Below, piece after piece: positions 1 to 7,815 of a DNA stretch of 34,105 bases. The position numbers were made by a program, and so were the translations under genes. Within the stretch, counting starts at the first letter, position 1; each line of letters opens with the position of its first letter. The stretch lies in NCBI GenBank assembly GCA_016783565.1, contig JADHWI010000027.1, forward strand, positions 1 through 34,105, read 5' to 3'. The DNA is from Kiritimatiellia bacterium. GTDB lineage: Bacteria; Verrucomicrobiota; Kiritimatiellia; UBA8416; JADHWI01. Below the pieces are notes generated by a model, which saw only the letters and a list, made by a program, of their open reading frames with translations, was not told the DNA's origin and did no database searches.

Positions 1-126
1 GACTATGTCGAGAAGCTACGTGAAAGAGGAAAACCATACAAATGCGCAATCGTTGCTGCTATGCGGAAGATGCTGATCCACATGCAGTCGGAACTGAAAA
101 AAAGCGAATTAGCGCTTGCAAACTAA
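1..126 (+). CDS. IS110-family transposase, C-terminal end (partial)
   Basis: The window opens inside a reading frame of 41 codons that ends in TAA at 124-126. The peptide ([13 protein letters not shown], then [14 protein letters not shown]) matches the conserved C-terminal end of IS110/IS1111-type transposases (Transposase_20 part), where an arginine-rich helix with a K/R-x-A-x-V-A-x-M-R-K pattern closes the protein. IS110 enzymes are DEDD recombinases guided by a bridge RNA encoded in the element's non-coding end. The catalytic N-terminal part and that non-coding end lie outside the window, so whether the element is intact cannot be judged. The family call rests on a short stretch only. Confidence 0.7.
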   Translation, partial: DYVEKLRERGKPYKCAIVAAMRKMLIHMQSELKKSELALAN

Positions 127-221
127 CACAGTTGCTCCGCGAGAGACCTTTCCGCAAGCCATGCCATAAGCCGCGTCCCCCCGATTAACAATTAACTGAT
201 AACGATTAACTCCCTATCTCC
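127..221. repeat. Intergenic repeat module
   Basis: Short non-coding spacer. From about position 168 it carries a module that reappears at 20457-20481 (AAGCCGCGTCCCCCC followed by a GATTAAC run), and a similar GATTAACTCCCT tail occurs near 3588. It is the first of many dispersed modules in the window. Confidence 0.6.
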
Positions 222-1037
222 CTATCTCCCCAAAGGATAGAGCAGTCGTTGCCACAGCGTGCGAGGAAAATTTGCCATACCTTTAAAGCCCAATCGTTCC
301 GGGCCTTCTTCCCTAAAGGGAAAATAGGCGGTGCGAAACAGCCACTCCCACGCACTGAAAACTACTCCGAAATTCTGACCGTATCGGTGCTGATTCTCGT
401 AGGCATGATGCCACAGATGCATGCGCGGGGAATTAAACACGTACCGCAACGGCCCCCAATCCAGGCGAAGGTTGGCATGATTAAGATGCCCGATCAACGT
501 CGAGAAAGCCGCCACACCCAGCATCACGCGCCCATCGGCGACAAAAAGCGCCAGCGGCAACCATTTGAGCAACCCGTATACCACGCTCTCCATCCAGTGA
601 AACCGGAAATTACCAATCCAATCCATATCTACAATAGAATGATGCAAACGGTGAAACACCCACAAAAAATGCACGCGATGCAATAGATAATGAATAATGA
701 ACTCCGCAAAGTCCTTAACCAGAAGAAAAACCGCAATCTGTATCAGAATGGGTTTCCCCTGGATGTGCTGCGGCAATCCGAGGAACCAGGCATCAAAAGC
801 GTATCGATCAATCAGAACACTGCGCACCGGCTGCACAACCCAAAGGGCCGTCAGCGCTGCAAAGATATGCCCATTGAACAACAGAAAGAAGACATCCTGA
901 CCGAACTGCGGACGACGCCATGATTGTTCCCGCCGCCAGGGATGCAAACGCTCAAGAGCAAAACATAATGCGGAGACAACAAGAAGCCAGAAAAAGTAAT
1001 GCCGTGGACTCAAGAGCATCTGAATAGATTGAAGCAT
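222..1037 (-). CDS. Sterol desaturase / fatty acid hydroxylase superfamily protein
   Basis: A 271-residue integral membrane protein with several hydrophobic segments (about 12-30, 50-68, 96-115, 155-180). It carries the di-iron histidine clusters of the fatty acid hydroxylase superfamily: HYLLH at 116-120, HRLHH at 129-133, HLNH at 184-187 and HLWHH at 207-211. These bind two irons and support O2-dependent hydroxylation or desaturation of a lipid; the substrate cannot be read from the sequence. The start is well set: the ATG at 1037 is preceded by an AAGGAGG Shine-Dalgarno 5 nt away. The gene stands alone between repeat blocks, so context gives no pathway. Confidence 0.85.
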   Translation of the reverse strand: MLQSIQMLLSPRHYFFWLLVVSALCFALERLHPWRREQSWRRPQFGQDVFFLLFNGHIFAALTALWVVQPVRSVLIDRYAFDAWFLGLPQHIQGKPILIQIAVFLLVKDFAEFIIHYLLHRVHFLWVFHRLHHSIVDMDWIGNFRFHWMESVVYGLLKWLPLALFVADGRVMLGVAAFSTLIGHLNHANLRLDWGPLRYVFNSPRMHLWHHAYENQHRYGQNFGVVFSAWEWLFRTAYFPFREEGPERLGFKGMANFPRTLWQRLLYPLGR

Positions 1038-1337
1038 GATTCCTCCTTACCTCTCAACTTCCGCATTCGGACAGCCTGCCAGCCCTCCCGCTGGTCGGGA
1101 GCAGGCTGGCAAGGGACCCAACTTCGCACAAGGCTTCGTAGGCCAAGCTGCTGTCCCTACCTCTCAACTTCCGCATTCGGACAGCAAGGGACTGCTGTCC
1201 CTACCTCGCAACTTCCGGATGCCCATTAAATATTAACCCCCCCACTCCCCGAAAGGTAGGGCGGTCAGTCCCTTGACCGCCGCGCCACCCGAGCACATTT
1301 TCTCACACAAAACAACGCTTTCGCGCCATTCTACCAT
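1038..1337. repeat. Dispersed hairpin repeat block (AGGGAC-loop family)
   Basis: A non-coding block of about 300 bp with at least two plus-oriented copies of a motif ending in CTACCTCGCAACTTCCGGAT or a close variant. One holds a hairpin with arms GGACAGCA and TGCTGTCC around loop AGGGAC (about 1180-1201). A reverse-oriented relative (arms GGCGGTCA and TGACCGCC, loop GTCCCT) lies at about 1260-1281. Similar elements flank the transposase gene on its other side. Confidence 0.8.
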
Positions 1338-1793
1338 TTAGATTCCTTTCCCCATGGTCCACGCATATGGCCAATCATTCGCGTCATCAACAAGCCCCTT
1401 TCTCACGGGGTTCTGCCTTATGTAGTACGCCTTTTCAATGTGCGCCTCGTCTCCTCTCAAACGATGATCGAAGAAATCGCGCTGCCAACGAATACCATAC
1501 ATGCGTGCCGTATAATGCTTCCAATTGCCAAGCGACTTCATCATTCCGGTAGTTAACGAAAAGGACATCAAGGCGTGGAGGTGATCAGGCATAACAAGGA
1601 CAAGATGCGGCCACCAAAGCCGCTTATTCGTATTGAAAAGAATTGTATCCCAAAGCTTCTGCGCTGTGTCATTTTCTGTGAGCGGAGAACCGCACCGAGG
1701 AAGTGCATTCATGGTTATGAAGAAAACTGCATCATCCGCCACCCAGAAAGGAACCGTGTGAGGCAAACGTTTTCTCTCTGATTTTACAGCCAT
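1338..1793 (-). CDS. REP-associated tyrosine transposase-like protein (Y1/HUH)
   Basis: A 151-residue member of the IS200-like Y1 transposase superfamily, closest in form to RAYT proteins. The HUH metal-binding motif is PDHLHALM (His71, His73). The C-terminal part has the RAYT-typical run WQRDFFDHRLR..E followed by YYIRQNPVRKGLV, with candidate catalytic tyrosines at 123-124. Such enzymes nick single-stranded DNA at hairpin (REP) sequences. The start is placed at the ATG at 1793 (MAVKS); the open frame continues upstream only because it runs into a repeat copy. No insertion-sequence ends are visible; instead hairpin repeats lie on both sides, as expected for a domesticated RAYT. Confidence 0.85.
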   Translation of the reverse strand: MAVKSERKRLPHTVPFWVADDAVFFITMNALPRCGSPLTENDTAQKLWDTILFNTNKRLWWPHLVLVMPDHLHALMSFSLTTGMMKSLGNWKHYTARMYGIRWQRDFFDHRLRGDEAHIEKAYYIRQNPVRKGLVDDANDWPYAWTMGKGI

Positions 1794-2173
1794 AGCTACA
1801 TTCCGGACAGCAAGGGACCCAACTTCGCACAAGGCTTCGTAGGCCAAGCTGCTGTCCCTACCTCGCAACTTCCACATTCGGACAGCAAGGGACTGCTGTC
1901 CCTACCTCGCAACTTCCGGATGCCGCATCAGGAAGCAACTTCTGTAGTCTCCGCCTGCCAAGCCGTAGGAATGGTGAGCGGTATCCCCATAAGCCATGCC
2001 AGAAGCCAAGTCCCCAACCCGCCTACATCGTTATGCGAAGCATTTCGGGCAGGTCGTCATTCCCACAACCCGCCTGCCCCCGAAGTCTCGGGAGGGCGGG
2101 CAGGTCGATATTCGTCAATCTCCCAAATCCCCAATCCCAAATCCCCAATTAACTTTCCCCTCCATTCCAATCT
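1794..2173. repeat. Composite dispersed repeat block
   Basis: Non-coding. It holds AGGGAC-loop hairpin copies (GGACAGCAAGGGACTGCTGTCC at about 1882), part of the GTAGGAATGGTGAGCGGTAT module (about 1967), one copy of the CATCGTTATGCGAAGCATTT module (2018-2060), a GC-rich hairpin CCTGCCCCCGAAG..GGGCGGGCAGG (about 2079-2102), and a short run of CCCAAATC-type heptamers (about 2118-2152). The order of modules repeats in other intergenic regions of the window. Confidence 0.8.
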
Positions 2174-3340
2174 CTACTCAACGAGATGTGCGCCTTCGGA
2201 GGGACGGATCAGCAAATTCTCGCAAGCTTGCCCGTATTCATTTGCATAGGCGTTGGCCAGAGCTTTGCTCACGGTTTCAGCATCGCGTGGACTCGTCAAC
2301 ACCACGACGCTGCCGCCAAAGCCGCCACCCGAAAGTCGGGCACCCAGCGCACCGGGAACGGATCGCGCAGTCTTGACCAGAAAGTCCAGCTCAGGACAGG
2401 AGTTATCAAAGTAATTCATGGAGCTTTCGTGCGACTCAAACATCAATTCGCCGAATTTAACCAGGTCATTATGATGCAGCGCCTCACGTCCGCGCAACAC
2501 GCGATCGTTCTCGCCCACAGGATGCGCAGACCGATTGGCCGCCACGGGTTCCATATCGCCGTGGTGCGCCTGCCACTCCGCCCAACTCACATCGCGCAAT
2601 GCAGCAACAGGATGATCCAATACTCCTTTAAAGAAAGCCGCCGCCTCTTCACACTTCTCACGCCGCTCGTTGTACTCACCATCCACCAGCGCATGTTTCA
2701 CACCCGTGTTGCACACCACAAAACAGGCATCGTGTCCCATATTTACGGTTTCGATTTCCAGGGATCGAAAATCGCTCATGACCAGCTTATCCTCTTCTGC
2801 ATAGAGGCTGGAAATTTGATCCAGCAGACCGCATTTGACGCCCGCGTATTCGTGCTCAGAAGCCTGACCAATCTTAGCCATATCAATTGCTGACACATCA
2901 AGTCCATACAGCTTGGCAAGCGCCAGCCCAGAGGAAATTTCAAGCGCGGCCGAGCTGGAAAGTCCGGACCCTATGGGCACATCGCCCAACAACAAACCGT
3001 TGAAACCCGTCTCAATAACTCCCACTTCGCACAGTCCAGCCAAAACGCCACGCACGTAGTTGGACCAACCGAATTCTTCCGACCGCCCCGGTTCAGCGCA
3101 ATCAAAGGTTGTTTCCTCTTCCACATCCCCTGCACGCAATGTGCACGTGGAACCTTCCGCCAAACTCACCAGAAAGAAAGTGCCAAAATTAATACCAGCC
3201 GAAAGCACAAAACCTTCATTGTAATCAGTGTGATTGCCCAACACTTCAACACGGCCGGGCGCATAAGCAATCACCGTCGGCTCCTCGCCCCAACGTTTCA
3301 CAAACTTTGCAAGCGCCTCATTCAATATTTTCTCATTCAT
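2174..3340 (-). CDS. galK: Galactokinase
   Basis: A 388-residue GHMP-family sugar kinase that phosphorylates alpha-D-galactose at C1 using ATP (Leloir pathway, cytosol). The galactokinase signature GRVEVLGNHTDYN is at residues 29-41; most relatives have GEHTDYN, and a GNHTDYN version is familiar to me from Verrucomicrobia-like proteins. GHMP motif 2 is PIGSGLSSSAALE, the catalytic aspartate lies in GLLDQISS, and the glycine-rich motif 3 is LSGGGFGGSVVVL. Length is normal for the family. The start has an AAGGAGAT Shine-Dalgarno upstream. The next gene upstream on the same strand is a phosphohexomutase, which fits hexose phosphate metabolism, but a repeat block separates them. Confidence 0.93.
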   Translation of the reverse strand: MNEKILNEALAKFVKRWGEEPTVIAYAPGRVEVLGNHTDYNEGFVLSAGINFGTFFLVSLAEGSTCTLRAGDVEEETTFDCAEPGRSEEFGWSNYVRGVLAGLCEVGVIETGFNGLLLGDVPIGSGLSSSAALEISSGLALAKLYGLDVSAIDMAKIGQASEHEYAGVKCGLLDQISSLYAEEDKLVMSDFRSLEIETVNMGHDACFVVCNTGVKHALVDGEYNERREKCEEAAAFFKGVLDHPVAALRDVSWAEWQAHHGDMEPVAANRSAHPVGENDRVLRGREALHHNDLVKFGELMFESHESSMNYFDNSCPELDFLVKTARSVPGALGARLSGGGFGGSVVVLTSPRDAETVSKALANAYANEYGQACENLLIRPSEGAHLVE

Positions 3341-3608
3341 TATTCGTATCTCCTTTATTACGAGCTAGTTACAACTAAGGCTGCTCTTCGTCCGCGCTGC
3401 GGACGGCACCCGCTCCAAAAGGTAGGGCGGTCAGTCCCTTGACCGCCGAGCTATCTGTGCATACGGCTACTACCCGCATCCGGACGGCGAGGGACCGCCG
3501 TCCCTACCCCTCAACTTCCGGCTTCACAAGCCGCGTCCCCACCACCCGCCTGCTCCCTCCGTGAGGGCTGGCAGGTTAACCAATAACGATTAACTCCCTC
3601 TCTCGCCC
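3341..3608. repeat. Dispersed hairpin repeat block
   Basis: Non-coding spacer between galactokinase and phosphohexomutase genes. It holds a reverse-oriented AGGGAC-family hairpin (GGCGGTCA, loop GTCCCT, TGACCGCC at about 3426-3447) and a forward copy with different but fully complementary arms (GGACGGCG, loop AGGGAC, CGCCGTCC at about 3481-3502). A GC-rich CCTGCTCCCTCC..GGCAGG hairpin is near 3548 and a GATTAACTCCCT tail near 3588. Confidence 0.8.
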
Positions 3609-4928
3609 CTACTCCCGGATCAACGCCAGCAATTCATCGCGCTTTTCAGCCATCTTCTCCTGCGTAGGAGCTTCCAGATTCAGACGCACAAGCGGCTCGG
3701 TGTTGGAGCAACGCACATTAAACCACCAGTCTTCGTAATCCACGCTCACGCCGTCCAGTTCGAACATATTTCCATCGGTATATTTCTCGCGAATCCGATT
3801 GAGCACAGCCTCGGTATCGGCCACGGTCGAATTGATCTCGCCACTGGCCACGTAGCGCTGGATCGGGGCGACCAGCTCGGAGAGCGGCTTGTCCGAACGA
3901 CTCACAATGTTGGCAACACAGAACGTGGCCATGGCCGAGCTTTCAGTGTAGTAATTATCCCGGAAGTAATAATGTCCAGACAGCTCGCCGGCAAACATGG
4001 CGTCCTCATCGCGCATCTGCTGCTTGATAAAGGCGTGCCCCACACGACTCATCATGGGAGTTCCGCCATTCTCTTCGATCACTTCTTTCACGGACCAGCT
4101 ACTGCGCAGATCATAGAAAACCACGCCTTTCTGTTCAGCCAACAGGTCTTCAGCGATCAGGGCCGTGATGATATCCATGGGGATCACGTTGCCCTTTTCA
4201 TCTACAAAGCCGGCACGATCCGCATCGCCATCAAACGCGATACCAAAATCATATCCACCTTCGCGCACCATCTTCTGCACCGACTCAAGCGTATCAAGCT
4301 GCAGCGGATTAGCCTCATGATTCGGAAACGATCCGTCCAGCTCACCAAACAGCGGATCGAAGTCCAAAACTCCTTCAAAAGCCCGTGCTTCATAGATGCC
4401 CATGGCATTGGCCATATCAACAGCAATACGCACGGGACGCTGCAGGTGCGCATGCTTTTTCACATGCGCAATATATTCAGGCACAATGTCGTAGGTACTG
4501 ACCGTTCCGACAGTCTCTGCCGGGGCATCGAACGTCTCCTCATTTACAATACGCTCAACATCCAGAATTCCCGTAACGCCACTGATTGGCACAGCCTGCG
4601 CGCGGCAGAGCTTGAACCCATTCCATTCGCCCGGGTTATGCGAAGCCGTAATCATCACACTGCCATCAGCATCAAGCAGACCATTGCCATAATAGGACAT
4701 GGGCGTGGAACACATACCCAAATCAACCACGTCACAGCCCTGTAGCGTCAGCCCTCGGGCCAGAGCTTCGAAGAGCGGTTTTGAATGCGGCCGCATATCG
4801 CGTCCCACGACGACCTTTTTGCACTTGAGCAAGGTCGCATACGCACGACCAATTTTCTCGCCAAGTTCTTCCGTCAGCGTGTCCCCGTACACCCCGCGAA
4901 TATCATATGCTTTAAATATGCCTGCCAT
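3609..4928 (-). CDS. Phosphomannomutase/phosphoglucomutase
   Basis: A 439-residue alpha-D-phosphohexomutase that interconverts 6-phospho and 1-phospho hexoses, feeding GDP-mannose or UDP-glucose type precursors. All four active-site elements are visible in order: the phosphoserine loop TASHNPGEWNGFKL, the Mg2+ loop DGDADRAG, the sugar-specificity loop GELSGHYYFRD (the GExSGH form of the bifunctional PMM/PGM, AlgC-like group), and the phosphate-binding loop RCSNTEPLVRL near the C-terminus. Length fits the family. An AGGAG sequence precedes the ATG at 4928. No further operon partner is present; galactokinase lies downstream on the same strand after a repeat block. Confidence 0.92.
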   Translation of the reverse strand: MAGIFKAYDIRGVYGDTLTEELGEKIGRAYATLLKCKKVVVGRDMRPHSKPLFEALARGLTLQGCDVVDLGMCSTPMSYYGNGLLDADGSVMITASHNPGEWNGFKLCRAQAVPISGVTGILDVERIVNEETFDAPAETVGTVSTYDIVPEYIAHVKKHAHLQRPVRIAVDMANAMGIYEARAFEGVLDFDPLFGELDGSFPNHEANPLQLDTLESVQKMVREGGYDFGIAFDGDADRAGFVDEKGNVIPMDIITALIAEDLLAEQKGVVFYDLRSSWSVKEVIEENGGTPMMSRVGHAFIKQQMRDEDAMFAGELSGHYYFRDNYYTESSAMATFCVANIVSRSDKPLSELVAPIQRYVASGEINSTVADTEAVLNRIREKYTDGNMFELDGVSVDYEDWWFNVRCSNTEPLVRLNLEAPTQEKMAEKRDELLALIRE

Positions 4929-5491
4929 CTCTTTTAGTCTCCTGAATCAATTTGTTCATTAATGCCTCATACGACGTTTGCGTCAAGAACCCCGATACTC
5001 TATGTGACCTTGTCTCCCGATTCAAGAGCGATCGCGAGAGAGCTTCCTCGAATTTAGAGCCTGTGATTTTGTCCCTACCTCGCAACTTCCGGATACCCAC
5101 ATCAGTTAGGGCAGTCAGCCTGCCAAGTCAGTAGCGCGGCCGTGTCCCCAAGGCCAGCGCCCCCCGCAAGCCACGCCAGAAGCCAAGTCCCCAACCCGCC
5201 TGCATCGTTATGCGAAGCATTTCGGGCAGGTCGTCAATCCCACAATCCCACATTCGCTATTCGTCAATCATCCCCGTCAGTAGCGCGGCCTTGTCCCCAA
5301 GGCCAGCGCAAATGCATGAAATCGCACCTTCTCAATCATCACCGCCAACGATCACAAATCGTCAATCTCCCCATCCCCCCCTGCGCCCCTGTCGCTCACG
5401 GAGCGACTACTACAGGAAGCAACTTCTGTAGTAACCTCCGCCTGCCAAGCCGTAGGAATGGTGAGCGGTATCCCCATAAGCCATGCCCACT
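4929..5491. repeat. Composite dispersed repeat block
   Basis: Non-coding spacer before der. In order it holds the CTACCTCGCAACTTCCGGAT tail (about 5075), two copies of the GGCCTTG-TCCC-CAAGGCC hairpin module (5131-5160, with a GGCCGTG variant arm, and 5281-5309), one copy of the CATCGTTATGCGAAGCATTT module (5195-5236), the ATCACAAATCGTCAATCTCC module (about 5350), and the CTACAGGAAGCAACTTCTGTAG hairpin leading into GTAGGAATGGTGAGCGGTAT (about 5409-5470). All read in the same orientation as other copies. Confidence 0.8.
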
Positions 5492-5547
5492 CCCAAATCC
5501 CAAATCCCAAATCCCAAATCCCAAATCCAAAATCCAAAATCCAAAAT
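5492..5547. repeat. Heptanucleotide tandem repeat (CCCAAAT)n
   Basis: Eight perfect 7-bp units: five of CCCAAAT (5492-5526) followed by three of CCAAAAT (5527-5547). The array ends 73 bp before the der start codon. Because 7 is not a multiple of 3, changes in copy number would shift any frame read through it. Confidence 0.95.
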
Positions 5548-5620
5548 CACTCATTATCAATTCTCGCAACCTGGAGCGATTTCTGGCATAGTTCGCGCGC
5601 TAATAAGAGGAAGAACCGTT

Positions 5621-6985
5621 ATGGACCTGCAGGACTCAAGAGATCGCGTTGTCGTCATCGTGGGACGACCCAACGTTGGAAAATCCGCCATTTTCAATAG
5701 GCTGGCCGGAAAACGTGCCTCCATTGTGCACGCAGAAAGCGGCGTCACACGCGACCGCTTAATGCGCGAAGTGGAGTGGAACGACCAGCGTTTCGAACTG
5801 GTAGACACCGGCGGCATTGCCTATCTGCAGGGAGAAACCGATAACGACATCATCCAGTCCGCCATGCAACGCCAGGTGGAAACCGCCCTGGAAAGCGCTG
5901 CCGTAGCCATCCTGGTTGTGGATCTTCATAGCGGCATCCTACCCATGGATCGCGACGTGGCCGCCCGACTCCGGGCATGCAATTGCCGCACTATTGTCGC
6001 AGCCAACAAGGCGGACGCCCCTCAACACGACAATCTGTCCGGCGATTGCGAATCACTGGGATTCCCCGTCTTTCCCGTCTCGGCATTGCACGACCGCGGG
6101 TTCGGGGACCTGATGCCGGCGGTAGTCGATGCACTTCCGGAGGCAGAAAACACGTCTTCCGCTGACCCCATCCGCGTCGCAATCGTGGGTCGCCCCAACG
6201 TCGGCAAATCCTCCTATATCAACCGACTGCTACGCAGCGATCGCGTCATCGTATCCGATGTCCCTGGAACCACGCGTGATACCGTGGATATCCCCTTCAC
6301 CATCGGCTCCGGCCCCCAGGCCCGTCACTACATCCTCTCAGACACCGCCGGCATGCGCCGCGTTGGAAAGATCGATAACGCAGTAGAACGCTTCAGCCTT
6401 TTCCGCGCAGAACAGGCAATCGAACACTGCCACGTTGCCGTGCTCGTATTGGATGCCACACAGGGGCCCACGCAACAGGACAAAAAAATCGCCGCTTTAA
6501 TCAACAAACACAATCGCGGTTGTCTGATCCTTGTCAACAAGTGGGATCTCAGCGAAACAACACAACGGCAATACGCGCCGGAAGTCCAATACGCCATGCC
6601 GTTTATGGGGCACTGCCCCATCGTGTTCGCTTCGGCTGAATCCGGATTTAACATCCGCCGAACCATTGAAGGCATTGATCACGTATCCGCACAAACACGC
6701 ATGCACCTGCCCACCGGCGTGCTGAACCGCTGCATCCTGAACGGCCAGGAACGCGTGCGGGCACAGGTCAAAAAAGGGAAACGCCTGCGCGTCTACTACT
6801 CAACCCAGGTGGACGACAACCCCATTCGCATACGCATCTACGTCAATGATCCCCGCGTGGTGCAACCCGAATACCGTCGCTATCTCGAACGCTGCATCCG
6901 CGAATGGTTCGGACTGGAAGGCGCACCCATCATGCTGCTCTTCTCTGCGCGACGCCCACCTCGACGCGAGGCGGACGGACGATAG
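5621..6985 (+). CDS. der: Ribosome biogenesis GTPase Der (EngA)
   Basis: A 454-residue double-GTPase that acts in maturation of the 50S ribosomal subunit. The first G domain has GRPNVGKS at residues 15-22, DTGG and NKAD; the second has GRPNVGKSS, DTAG and NKWD; a KH-like C-terminal domain follows. The start is placed at the ATG at 5621, giving MDLQDSRDRVVVIVGRPNVG; the frame is open further upstream only because it reads through the CCCAAAT tandem repeat and repeat modules. An AGAGGAAGAA sequence just upstream can serve as Shine-Dalgarno. Standalone gene between repeat blocks. Confidence 0.95.
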   Translation: MDLQDSRDRVVVIVGRPNVGKSAIFNRLAGKRASIVHAESGVTRDRLMREVEWNDQRFELVDTGGIAYLQGETDNDIIQSAMQRQVETALESAAVAILVVDLHSGILPMDRDVAARLRACNCRTIVAANKADAPQHDNLSGDCESLGFPVFPVSALHDRGFGDLMPAVVDALPEAENTSSADPIRVAIVGRPNVGKSSYINRLLRSDRVIVSDVPGTTRDTVDIPFTIGSGPQARHYILSDTAGMRRVGKIDNAVERFSLFRAEQAIEHCHVAVLVLDATQGPTQQDKKIAALINKHNRGCLILVNKWDLSETTQRQYAPEVQYAMPFMGHCPIVFASAESGFNIRRTIEGIDHVSAQTRMHLPTGVLNRCILNGQERVRAQVKKGKRLRVYYSTQVDDNPIRIRIYVNDPRVVQPEYRRYLERCIREWFGLEGAPIMLLFSARRPPRREADGR

Positions 6986-7330
6986 CAGGGGGGCGGGGAG
7001 ATTGGGGATTTCTGATTGGGGATTGCGGATTTCGGATTGCGGATTTCGGGAGACGCAGCTTCCACCTCAACTTCCGGATCAGGATAGCCTGCCAAGTTAG
7101 TAGCGCGGCCTTGTCCCCAAGGCCAGCGCCCCCCGCAAGCCATGCCAGAAGCCAAGTCCCCAACCCGCCTACATCGTTATGCGAAGCATTTCGGGCAGGT
7201 CGTCATTCCCACAATCCCACAACCCGCCTGCCCCCGAAGTCTCGGGAGGGCGGGCAGGTCGTCAATTCCCACATTCCTTAATCGTCAATACTCACCTCCC
7301 AATCACGCCTTTGGCATGACAAGTCCCACA
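6986..7330. repeat. Composite dispersed repeat block with GGGGATT heptamers
   Basis: Non-coding. It starts with degenerate GATTGGGGATTTCTGATTGG-type heptamers (about 7001-7050) just after the der stop codon. These are followed by the CTCAACTTCCGGAT tail (about 7067), a GGCCTTG hairpin copy (7101-7129), a CATCGTTATGCGAAGCATTT copy (7164-7204), a GC-rich CCTGCCCCCGAAG hairpin (about 7221) and part of the TCACGCCTTTGGCATGACAAG module (about 7303). Confidence 0.8.
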
Positions 7331-7364
7331 TCTCATTATTTCCTCGAAAAACATTATATTTCTC

Positions 7365-7392
7365 TTGTTTCATGCAAACTTCCGCGCATAAT
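7365..7392 (+). promoter_or_regulatory. Candidate sigma-70-like promoter of the HU-like gene
   Basis: TTGTTT at 7365-7370 and CATAAT at 7387-7392 with 16-bp spacing, in a locally AT-rich stretch about 70 bp before the HU-like start codon. The match is moderate and untested. Confidence 0.35.
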
Positions 7393-7463
7393 GCATCTTA
7401 TGTTGCTCGGTAATGGTGACCGGGCGTTAAAAGGATCAACTTCAATATGCGGAGGCGGTTACG

Positions 7464-7736
7464 ATGACAAAGTCACAAACCATGGCACATTTGGCAGAGC
7501 GTACAGGACTTACAAAAACGCAGGTTTCCGATCTTATGGAAGAACTGGCTCAGCTTTCTTACGTTGAAGCGAAAAACGGGTTCACACTCCCGGGTATCGG
7601 TAAGCTCGTATTGGTTCACCGTAATGCACGCATGGGACGCAACCCGGCAACGGGCGAGCAGATCCACATTCCGGCAAAGACGGTTGTCAAATTCCGTGTT
7701 GCCAAAGCATGCAAAGAAGCTGTGATGTCCGCATAG
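7464..7736 (+). CDS. HU/IHF-family DNA-binding protein
   Basis: A 90-residue histone-like protein that binds and bends DNA as a dimer. The body of the HU fold is clear: an N-terminal helix pair (TKSQTMAHLAERTGLTKTQV), KNGFTLPGIGKLVLV, and the DNA-binding arm ending in GRNPATGEQIHIPAK followed by VVKFRVAKACKEAV. Length is normal. The ATG at 7464 is favoured by GGAGG at 7451-7455. The form resembles PVC-group HU proteins with a slightly extended N-terminus. A strong terminator follows, so the gene is monocistronic. Confidence 0.93.
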   Translation: MTKSQTMAHLAERTGLTKTQVSDLMEELAQLSYVEAKNGFTLPGIGKLVLVHRNARMGRNPATGEQIHIPAKTVVKFRVAKACKEAVMSA

Positions 7737-7768
7737 GACCTTCCCGGCATCCATTATACAGAAAATCA

Positions 7769-7800
7769 AGGGGGCGGGCATTGTGCTCGCCCTCTTTTTC
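7769..7800 (+). terminator. Rho-independent terminator after the HU-like gene
   Basis: Arms AGGGGGCGGGC and GCTCGCCCTCT (allowing G-T pairs) around loop ATTGT, followed by TTTTT. It lies 33 bp after the stop codon and just before the protease gene. Confidence 0.85.
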
Positions 7801-7815
7801 TGTTAGTCTCTAATC

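Noticed and set aside
5281-5309. GGCCTTG hairpins as ordinary rho-independent terminators
   Set aside because: The hairpins lack a following T-run and occur in one orientation whatever the gene direction, so they are better described as dispersed repeats.
5483-5620. Upstream extension of the Der reading frame (46 extra codons)
   Set aside because: The extension is only translated heptanucleotide repeat and spacer; the Der family starts shortly before GRPNVGKS and a ribosome site supports ATG 5621.
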